Source: an uncultured Gammaproteobacteria bacterium (lineage in GTDB: Bacteria; Pseudomonadota; Gammaproteobacteria; HK1). Taken from it: a stretch of DNA of 64,000 nt. Positions 45,836-52,714 of the stretch are shown piece by piece. Position numbers and translations under genes: made by a program. The notes beneath the pieces are model-generated. The model searched no databases. It was not told the DNA's origin and saw only the letters and a program-made list of their open reading frames with translations. Where the stretch lies: positions 1,612,001 to 1,676,000 of the forward strand of contig OY282353.1 in assembly GCA_958295465.1 (NCBI GenBank). The letters are read 5' to 3'. Positions within the stretch are counted from its first letter, which is position 1; every line of letters begins with the position of its first letter.

Positions 45836-45957
45836 GATGAGCGGGGGTGTGGAAACGCGGCTATGGCACAGACTGAGGCACCGGCACAAGGCGAAAGCAG
45901 CCGGCAAACAGCGACTCTCCATGCCTACGGCAAGGCGCGCCACTCCCCGACTCTACC

Positions 45958-47124
45958 ATCCATGCCGGGGATCGTCGCGCCGACGGTCTCCGCGAGGCGG
46001 CGGAGGCGGCGCCGCCGGTCCGCCTCGGGATCGATGCGGATTCCGACCGCCGCCCATTCACCGCGAAGCACGTGGCCGGACTCGTGGGAAACGGGGCGCA
46101 GCATCCCTTCGACGAACAGGTTGTCGATGTAGACGCGGACGTCCTCATGGTCAAAGGGCAGGTCTGCGGGTCCGCCGATGGCGAAGCCGGGCGTCCCTTC
46201 CCCCTCTTGCCGGTCGCCGTCCCCGGCGTTGCATGACGTCGTGCGGCTTGTCTGCGCGGGACGACGAGCTTCTGCGCCCTGCCGGTCGCCGCCCCCGACG
46301 TTGCCCGCCAGATGGTCGAGATCTTGCGGGCCGCCGCTCCCGGCGTTGCCCGCCAAGCGGCGAAGATCTTTCGGGCCGCCGCCCCCGGCGTTGTCCGTCA
46401 GGCGGCCGAGATCTTGCGGCCCACCGTTCCCGGCGTTGCCCGCCAGGCGGTCGAGAAACAGGGGCCAGCGCTCCTGAAGAAAGGCGAAGAAGGCATCCCG
46501 ATCCGGAAAGATGGCCTCCAGCGGCCAGGCAGCGAAGGCGCCGCCTTGCCGTAGCAACTGCACCAGCCGATCGTCCAGGAGGCGCGGCAGCCGCTGCCCT
46601 CGGTAGTGCCTCCGCAACAGGAGGCGCAGCAGGTCGGATGGGCGCCGGACGAGCTCGGGCGCGAAGTCGAAGACGTGCCGAAGCACGAAGTCCCTGGTCG
46701 CGTCCTCGCCGAGCCGGTCCGGCCGGTGGCGTTCCTGCGCTCGGTGGAGCGCGTCGAGGTCGCTACGGTCGAGCGACGCGACGACCGGGTAGCTGAAAGC
46801 GGGAAACAGGTCGTCCAAGCCGAAGGAAAGCCGCCGACCGGCCTGCACCAGATCGTAGGGAAGCGCCGCCGGATCGCGGCTTCCGGTACGCACGACGAGT
46901 TCGAGGCCGGCGCCCTCGCTCCGATCCCAGCGAGACCGGAACCTCAATTCGTAGTCGAGGCGGAATGCAACGTGATCCTCGAAGGTGACGATCTCGAAAC
47001 CTCTCCCGCGGACAGCTTCGAGGAGGGCGGCTTCAAGCAGCAGGCCATCGGGATCGGCCACCAGGGTCAGGCGCGCAACCCCCGGCGTGAGTTCCGTCAG
47101 GATACGGTCGCGCCAGTCAGGCAC
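45958..47124 (-). pseudogene. 5' half of a second pglZ, with amplified internal repeat
   Basis: From GTG 47124 (PDWRDRILTELTPG) about 390 codons match the first half of the full PglZ; similarity stops at ~45958. The phosphatase domain is gone. Where the full copy has one LAGNAGNGGPQDA, this copy has at least three 15-residue units (LAGNAGNGGPQDLGR, LTDNAGGGGPKDLRR, LAGNAGSGGPQDLDH) and further decayed ones. It is more diverged from its twin than the pglX/vapBC copies are from theirs. Confidence 0.88.
46210..46460. repeat. 45-bp tandem repeats in pglZ copy 2
   Basis: Units such as GTTGCCCGCCAGATGGTCGA...CCCGGC recur every 45 bp three or four times, with degenerate copies to the left. The full pglZ at 38.7 kb has a single unit. 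Confidence 0.85.
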
Positions 47125-47141
47125 TGGACAGGCCCGCGGTG

Positions 47142-47645
47142 CTACGGGATGCGCGACAACGGGAAGCGAGGCTGGTGTCGGTTCCACGTGTCGATGTTGA
47201 ACACCATGCAGCCCGTGACGATCCGCCGCTTCCATTCTCCGGACGGCGGTCCCTTCAGCGGGAGCCCGCGCCTCAGATCGTCCGTTCGTGCGAAAAGCTC
47301 AGCTTCGGTCAGCTTGTCCAAGGCGATGATGACCCAGTAGTAGATCGGTTTATCGACGCGCTCGGATGCCCACTGATAAAGGAAGGTATCGCGGTATTTG
47401 TATTTCAGATTTTCATCCAGCTTTCCAGATCGAAATTTCTGGATGAATTTACTACTTCTCTCTGCCGCGGCATTCGGATGATCCGGATCCTTGATTTCGA
47501 TGAACGATATGCGAGCGGCCTCCTCGACGATGAAATCCACTGCTTTCATACAAGGCAGACTATGAGATTTCGGATCGTCGAACTTTCTGGCCTTCGCACT
47601 CCGGGGAAAAGTAATTTGGAGATTGCCTTCGCGCAGCGTGGTCAT
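47142..47645 (-). CDS. Candidate PD-(D/E)XK-like protein paired with AAA ATPase
   Basis: The 167-residue protein starts 3 bp after the ATPase stop. AVDFIVEEAARISFIEIKDP holds Asp37 and Glu50-Ile-Lys52, spaced as in D-x(n)-E-x-K nuclease sites; the strand context (SFIEIK) supports it. Further conserved-looking aromatics are in DTFLYQWASERVDKPIYYWVIIALD. No named family was recognised. ATPase plus nuclease-like pairs are a common defence layout; a nuclease role is inference. Present only in the right-hand copy of the duplicated BREX segment. Confidence 0.6.
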   Translation of the reverse strand: MTTLREGNLQITFPRSAKARKFDDPKSHSLPCMKAVDFIVEEAARISFIEIKDPDHPNAAAERSSKFIQKFRSGKLDENLKYKYRDTFLYQWASERVDKPIYYWVIIALDKLTEAELFARTDDLRRGLPLKGPPSGEWKRRIVTGCMVFNIDTWNRHQPRFPLSRIP

Positions 47646-47648
47646 TGT

Positions 47649-48659
47649 TTACTTGCCCCCCAGACTGCGTTCGACCTCGCGGTCGTACAGGTTGGTGAAC
47701 GCTTCGGCGATGGTGTTGGGATGGATGTCGAGATAGGCGCGGGCCGTTTGGCAGGCGATCTCGCCGCCCTCACGATAGAGGGAATAAAAAACGAGCTTGT
47801 CCTCTTGCTTCCTTTGTAGATCCAGTTCCTTGAGAACAGCGTAGTCATGGGTGGCAAGGAATATCTGGACTCCCTTACGCTGCAATTCGAGAAGAATTTT
47901 GACCACCGCCCCGAACAGCTTGGGATTGAGATTGGTTTCCGGTTCGTCCCAGAAAAGCACCGACCCTTCGAGCAGCGTTCCGTTCTGGATCAACAGCCAT
48001 AGCAACCCCAGCTTGCGCATCCCCTCGGCGAGTAACGAGAATTCCAGGTTTCCTTGTCTGCTGCGAAGAAAAAACTCTTCGTTCTTCGCATGGACTCTTC
48101 CGTCGATCGCCTTCTGTAGAATAGTGAGCAAGCGTTTGCGTTCGCCAGGCGCAGGGCCGCGCAAGGCAGGCCGATAGGCGCGGTCGAGAATGTCCGCGTA
48201 CACCTCCTCGAAATGGATCTCCCGTTGCGCATAGAGAGAACGGAATCCCGGAGCATTCGCGAGCATTTCCTTCACCGGGACGTAGACGCCTTCGATGGGC
48301 TCGGTTCTCCAACGCCGTGCGCCACGGACAATGGCCGAATCCGCCGCGATGGTGTGATTCGAGAAGAAAGCCCGAAGCAGTCGATCTCCGCGCCGAATAC
48401 GAACGGCGCAACGCGAGCTTTCACCGCGCCGTTTGACGAGCCGCCCGATGGCGCCCCCGGACGGCATGAAGACGCGGACGATCTTTTCGGCGAATCCGAT
48501 GTCCGTCTTGCTGACGTCGCAGGCGGCATAGGCGACCTTCATGAGATGGGTCTTCCCGGTCCCGTTGGCGCCGACAAGGACGTTGATGCCGGGCGAGGGC
48601 TTGATGTCCAGTGCCTCGAAGGCGGTGAACCGTTCCAGCTTCAGTCTCGTGATCGTCAT
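47649..48659 (-). CDS. AAA family ATPase in BREX locus (full copy)
   Basis: The 336-residue SMC/OLD-like ATPase has Walker A GANGTGKTHLMK (~32-43), Walker B in SVLFWDEPETNLNPKL and switch HDYAVLKELD in FLATHDYAVLKEL. It has no fused nuclease; the downstream 167-residue protein is the likely partner. The C-terminus (DLYDREVERSLGGK type) is basic. It sits in the BREX operon between vapBC and the second pglZ copy. Only its first ~80 codons exist in the left duplicate. Confidence 0.85.
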   Translation of the reverse strand: MTITRLKLERFTAFEALDIKPSPGINVLVGANGTGKTHLMKVAYAACDVSKTDIGFAEKIVRVFMPSGGAIGRLVKRRGESSRCAVRIRRGDRLLRAFFSNHTIAADSAIVRGARRWRTEPIEGVYVPVKEMLANAPGFRSLYAQREIHFEEVYADILDRAYRPALRGPAPGERKRLLTILQKAIDGRVHAKNEEFFLRSRQGNLEFSLLAEGMRKLGLLWLLIQNGTLLEGSVLFWDEPETNLNPKLFGAVVKILLELQRKGVQIFLATHDYAVLKELDLQRKQEDKLVFYSLYREGGEIACQTARAYLDIHPNTIAEAFTNLYDREVERSLGGK

Positions 48660-48745
48660 GTAGTCGCTCCCGTGCGGGTCAGTGCCTGGTCCTACCAGAG
48701 CAGGAGCTTCTGGTCCTCCTGGTGGACAGCCTCCGGGATTCCTTC
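48660..48745 (-). repeat. Displaced copy of the pglX 3' end (right copy)
   Basis: CTCCCGTGCGGGTCAGTGCC and the following bases repeat the last codons of pglX (49637-49720) just upstream of the full ATPase, as at 40490 in the left copy. Confidence 0.85.
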
Positions 48746-48818
48746 GGCGACGTGGCTCGACCGGGGAGACGTGGCGCGTACGGCATTGCCGGTGCCGGAT
48801 GTACGGGCGGGAGTCATG

Positions 48819-49223
48819 TCATGGGGCCGGCAGCAGCCGGAACCCCTGGCGGGCGAAATCGTCATCCAGCGCGAGCGCGTCCGTCAGTCCGCGGCGGCGC
48901 ATGAGCTCGAAGCTCGTGCAATCGACCAGCGACAGCTTCCTGCGCCCGGCGGCGAACAGCGAGGCGACCGCCGCCGCGTGCAGCTCCTCGTCGATCCAGA
49001 GCGGTCGGAGCATCGGCACGAGAACATTGGCCAGGGCACGTAGTGCTTCCAGCCCCAAGCGGCGCTGAACGAGCGCGAAGGATTCCACCAGAACGTAGTT
49101 CGAGGTGAACAGGGCTTTCTCATCGGCGACCGCTCGATCCCAGGTGTCGATCACCTCGGCGTGCCGGGGCTGATCCGCATCGAGGAACGCAACGAGGGCG
49201 GAGGTGTCGACGAAGATGCTCAC
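48819..49223 (-). CDS. vapC: VapC PIN-domain toxin (copy 2)
   Basis: The 134-residue product is nearly identical to copy 1; visible differences are conservative (for example ALANVLVPML for ALADVLVPML and GLTDALALDDDF for GLTEALALDDDF). All PIN acidic residues are kept. It overlaps vapB copy 2 by ATGA. Since either VapB should neutralise either VapC, the modules are presumably cross-immune. Confidence 0.9.
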   Translation of the reverse strand: MSIFVDTSALVAFLDADQPRHAEVIDTWDRAVADEKALFTSNYVLVESFALVQRRLGLEALRALANVLVPMLRPLWIDEELHAAAVASLFAAGRRKLSLVDCTSFELMRRRGLTDALALDDDFARQGFRLLPAP

Positions 49224-49468
49224 GAGTCGAACGCGTCGTCGAGGTAACGATCATGCGCCTCGGCGAGATCGGCGGCCCCCGAGCGAAAACGTCCCTTGAG
49301 ACCGCGTGCGCGACGAGCGAGCTCCTGCACGTCCGGAGTGCACCGCCGCGCCAGGTACTCGGCGACGCACTCGCGCACCAGCTCGGCGATCGAGCGTTCC
49401 TCCCTCCGCGCCTGGGCCTTGAGCGCCCGCGCCTGCTCCTCGGTCAACTGAATCTGGGTTCGTATCAT
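49220..49468 (-). CDS. vapB: VapB-type ribbon-helix-helix antitoxin (copy 2)
   Basis: The 82-residue antitoxin differs from copy 1 by few residues (YLARRCTPD versus YLARRRTPD). It has the same start context and the same upstream palindrome near 49470-49490. It is translated with vapC copy 2. Confidence 0.88.
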   Translation of the reverse strand: MIRTQIQLTEEQARALKAQARREERSIAELVRECVAEYLARRCTPDVQELARRARGLKGRFRSGAADLAEAHDRYLDDAFDS

Positions 49469-49561
49469 GCCATCATGATAGCGAATCAGCCGGCATGACG
49501 GCATACGCACTTGAAGATCGCCCGATTCATTCCCCGGCGCGGCCCGACCCGAGGCGCAGCC

Positions 49562-49640
49562 GTGGGTCGGCGCCGCAGGGCTTGAAGTCAATCTTCTCGA
49601 AGGCGGTGAACCGATCCGATTCCAGTCTCGTGATCGTCAT
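49562..49640 (-). repeat. Displaced copy of the ATPase gene start (right copy)
   Basis: Immediately after the pglX stop the sequence encodes TITRLESDRFTAFEKIDFKP, a diverged duplicate of the ATPase N-terminus, then ends. With the 48660 fragment it brackets vapBC copy 2. Confidence 0.8.
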
Positions 49641-52600
49641 GTAACCGCTCCCGTGCGGGTCAGCGCCTGGTCGTACCAGAGCAGGAGCTTCTGGTCCTCC
49701 TGGAGGACGGCCTCCGGGATCTTCTCCGCGACCGTGATGATCGTGGCGTAGTCCTGGTCCTGGTATGCCTTGAAGAAACCGGCCCGCATCGCTTCGAGGC
49801 GGAAGAGCTTGAGCTTCCTCTGCGGAGATCGGCGGTACTCCTCGAACTCGCGCAGCAGGATGCGGGCGCGGCGCATCTCCACGTCGGCCGCCTTGTTGGG
49901 GTCGGGCACGTACCAGCGCCCCTTCGCCTTGTCGCGCAGGGCCGGATGGTCCTTGGGCAGCTTCCGCAGCTCCTTGAAGTTGGTGGAGAGGTAGCCGTGG
50001 ATCTGGCTCGGAACCTCGCCGGCGCCGTCGTGGTACAGGAAGTTCTGCTCCAGCTCCTTGAAGTTGGCGGAGAGGTAGCCGTGGATCTGGCTCGGAACCT
50101 CGCCAGCGCCGTCGTAGTACAGGAAGTTCTGCTCCAGCATCTCCGACAGCTCGGGCAGCTTCTCGTGTTTCCGCCAGCCCGCGATCTCGCGGATGAACTG
50201 CGGGTGGACGTCCTGGAAGCTCTGCGGCTTCCGGCTCAAGTGCCGCTTGAGCCACTGGATGGCGGAGACTTCGTCGACGACGAAGATCTCGAGCTGCGCC
50301 ACGTCCTCGACGGCCGCCCGTTTCCCGTCGTATTCGGCGACCTGATCGGGGAGGAACACCATGCCGTCGCGTTCGGGGAAGCGCTGGGCGAGGCCGGAGA
50401 GGAATTCGCCGACCGACAGGGGAACCGTCACGTTGCGCAGCACGTGGAAGGCGACCATGCGATCGAAGAGCAGATGCGGCTGTCGTTCGTTGACGACCTC
50501 GACGCGGCCGCCCTTGCGCACGAACACCGGAAGCTGGCCGAGATGGGTGCGGACGAAATCCCAGGCGCCTTCCTCGGTGCCCTTCCCGAGGGCGAAGCGT
50601 TCCTCCAGCCCGTCGTTCGGCTTGTAGGCGGAAATCACGAGGTCCTGCTTGACCGCGGTGCTGGTGACCTGCCGGTAGGAGCCCTGCTGCTTGTCCATCG
50701 TGCGCACGTCGGCGACGACGAACCCGGCCGCGAGCAGGGCTTCCTGGATCGCGGTCCAGACCGCGTTCCGGGAGTTGTGGAAGACGACCGTGATCCAGCG
50801 CCCCGGCTTGAGCACCCGCCGGTACTCCTCGAAGCAGCGCTGCATCAGCCGCTGGTATTCGGGCAGCCCCTTCCCCTTGAAGCGATCGACGATGGCTTCG
50901 GGCGCGGGGTTGGTCAGCACCCGGTGCCAGGACTCGACCAGGAAGTTGAGATCGGCGTAGTAGATGTTCTCGCCGAACGGCGGGTCGGTGAAGACGTAGT
51001 CGATCGAATCGTCGGGGATCCCGAGCGATGCGGTCGTGCTCGCGGTCGCGATGCAGGAGGACGTTCGTCGGGCACCTGCTCTATCGAACGCCTTGACCAG
51101 CCGGGACAATTTGTTTCCAAGATTGTATCGGGGAGAGACTTCGGAGATCTGCGATGCGACATAGTAGACGCCGGTAAGATGCTGATTGACTTGAGAATAG
51201 TGTGTCGGCACGTATCGGGCGAGAATCGACATGCCCCAGATGGCTTGCTCGACGAAGTAGAGGAGCATGTGGCGAACGCGGGAATCGGAGTGAGCGTTGG
51301 CCTTGCGCCACATCGCCGCCAGGGCGTGCGCGGCGCGGGGAAGAAAGAAATGATGGGCGTGTGTGACCCCCTTCGGCGCCAGACGCGAACCGTGATACAT
51401 GCTTTCGATCGGGATCCGTATCGTCGGAACCTCCATTGAAAGGGGCGTTTCCTCGATACGCCGCAGGACGTCCCGATCGCCGGCATCCGGTGTTTTCGTG
51501 AACCTTCGGCCGTCCACCTTGTACCGGATCAGCGCCGGTCTGAAGGTCACGTGTTTCCATAACTGCCCGGTATCCGCGTCCATATCGGATTGAAACACCC
51601 GCTCCAGATTGTTCTTGTTCAGCAAAGAATCGCAGTCGGGACACGCAAAGACATCGCTGACCCTGCCGGTTGCCCGATCCAGTGCTTCTTCCAGGAACAC
51701 GATCTCGCTGGTGCATTCGGGGCAGGAAAACACCTCGCTCCAGACGGTGTAGTCGATCCGTCCCTTGGTCTTCCCGTCCGAGTGCAGGGTCTCGTACATC
51801 CAGCCGAGCTCTTCCTCCACCTCGTCGAGCAACGCGCGGCCGGCGTCGGCGAACTCGGCGACGTCGAAGGGAAGGGTGTAGTTGGCGGCGATGAAGCCCG
51901 CGGCCGGCGACAGATCGTTCAGGATCGCATGGCGGGCGCCCCAGCGCGGCTTCCCGAACCCTTCCCCGGACCACAACGCTTCAAGGGACTTCCGCCAGCT
52001 CTCCGGCGCGGTCCCGCACCATTGCGCGGCGACGCCGGTCATGCCGGAGCCGGCGAATCCGTCCAGCACCAGATCGCCGGGCTCCGTGTAGTGGAGGATC
52101 GAGGGCACGATCGCCAAATGCGGCACCTTGGTGTGATAGCCGTGCGCCCGGTAGACGGGGTGGGTCTTGCCCTCGCTGACATCGACCGCGAAGGGCTTGC
52201 GGCGATAGGGCTCGGCGGGGTCGCAAGGCCGGCCGTGCGCCTCCACGAACGCGCCCAGGAACGGGTTCGGACAGGCGGTGTGCCAGGGCGGGTCCGACAG
52301 GCTCAGGAGGTCGTCGATCTCACCGTGGGGAAACCCGGTCTCGTCCTTCCAGCGTTGCAGCAGGTCTTTCGACGAATCGGCTCGCGCCATGCGCTCGGCG
52401 AGACTGCGAAGCCGGCCTTCGTCCCCCATCGGCCAGTGCGCGACGGCCGCCAAGCGGGCGATCGTGTCGTCGATGCCGGAGAAGGGCACGCCGGCGAGCG
52501 TGGCGTGCAGCTCCTCCAGACCCTTCTTCAGCTCGCCGAGAAAATGGGCGCGCCGCGCCGCCTCGTTCTCGAACGTCAGGCCCAGGCATTCGACCGGCCG

Positions 52601-52711
52601 GTCGCGCGCGGCTTCCGCGGCCTCCTCCCGGGCCTTCTCGAACAACCCGTCCTGCCCCGAAGGGTTTCGCAACGACCGGCCGGCCTCGCGGTTCGTCTTG
52701 CCGCGCGCCAT
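49637..52711 (-). CDS. pglX: BREX PglX-like DNA methyltransferase (full copy)
   Basis: The 1024-residue methylase has SDPPWHTACPNPF near 139-151, the SAM site LVLDGFAGSGMTGVAAQ at ~214-230, a CPEC...CPDC metal-binding pair at ~330-360 and the catalytic TDPPFGENIYYADLNFL near 570. It resembles type 3 BREX methylases, which mark host DNA at N6-adenine. An 84-bp in-frame duplication (LEQNFLYYDGAGEVPSQIHG twice) lies near 50035-50120 and is absent from the partial copy. Gaps to its operon neighbours are 3-5 bp. Confidence 0.9.
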   Translation of the reverse strand: MARGKTNREAGRSLRNPSGQDGLFEKAREEAAEAARDRPVECLGLTFENEAARRAHFLGELKKGLEELHATLAGVPFSGIDDTIARLAAVAHWPMGDEGRLRSLAERMARADSSKDLLQRWKDETGFPHGEIDDLLSLSDPPWHTACPNPFLGAFVEAHGRPCDPAEPYRRKPFAVDVSEGKTHPVYRAHGYHTKVPHLAIVPSILHYTEPGDLVLDGFAGSGMTGVAAQWCGTAPESWRKSLEALWSGEGFGKPRWGARHAILNDLSPAAGFIAANYTLPFDVAEFADAGRALLDEVEEELGWMYETLHSDGKTKGRIDYTVWSEVFSCPECTSEIVFLEEALDRATGRVSDVFACPDCDSLLNKNNLERVFQSDMDADTGQLWKHVTFRPALIRYKVDGRRFTKTPDAGDRDVLRRIEETPLSMEVPTIRIPIESMYHGSRLAPKGVTHAHHFFLPRAAHALAAMWRKANAHSDSRVRHMLLYFVEQAIWGMSILARYVPTHYSQVNQHLTGVYYVASQISEVSPRYNLGNKLSRLVKAFDRAGARRTSSCIATASTTASLGIPDDSIDYVFTDPPFGENIYYADLNFLVESWHRVLTNPAPEAIVDRFKGKGLPEYQRLMQRCFEEYRRVLKPGRWITVVFHNSRNAVWTAIQEALLAAGFVVADVRTMDKQQGSYRQVTSTAVKQDLVISAYKPNDGLEERFALGKGTEEGAWDFVRTHLGQLPVFVRKGGRVEVVNERQPHLLFDRMVAFHVLRNVTVPLSVGEFLSGLAQRFPERDGMVFLPDQVAEYDGKRAAVEDVAQLEIFVVDEVSAIQWLKRHLSRKPQSFQDVHPQFIREIAGWRKHEKLPELSEMLEQNFLYYDGAGEVPSQIHGYLSANFKELEQNFLYHDGAGEVPSQIHGYLSTNFKELRKLPKDHPALRDKAKGRWYVPDPNKAADVEMRRARILLREFEEYRRSPQRKLKLFRLEAMRAGFFKAYQDQDYATIITVAEKIPEAVLQEDQKLLLWYDQALTRTGAVT
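50035..50120. repeat. 84-bp in-frame tandem duplication in pglX
   Basis: Adjacent 28-codon units encode EQNFLYYDGAGEVPSQIHGY and EQNFLYHDGAGEVPSQIHGY followed by LS(A/T)NFKEL. The partial pglX at 41.5 kb has one unit, so the second arose after the segmental duplication or was lost there. Confidence 0.9.
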
Positions 52712-52714
52712 TGC

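Larger units (their letters stand above)
43960..45870 (+). mobile_element. Group II intron with intron-encoded protein
   Basis: The 5' boundary GTGCGCCGTGCCAAGGCGCC at 43960 matches the group II start consensus. Structured RNA follows to ~44440, then the maturase ORF, then a canonical domain V at 45803-45835 and probable domain VI. The 3' boundary is estimated, not read. The element lies just before the point (45958) where the second pglZ copy is cut, with ~90 bp between. Confidence 0.85.
48392..51237. repeat. Right copy of large BREX segmental duplication
   Basis: Twin of 40222-42983. The right copy continues into complete pglX on one side and a complete ATPase on the other, so it is the more ancestral side for these genes, while the left side keeps the complete pglZ. 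Confidence 0.92.
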
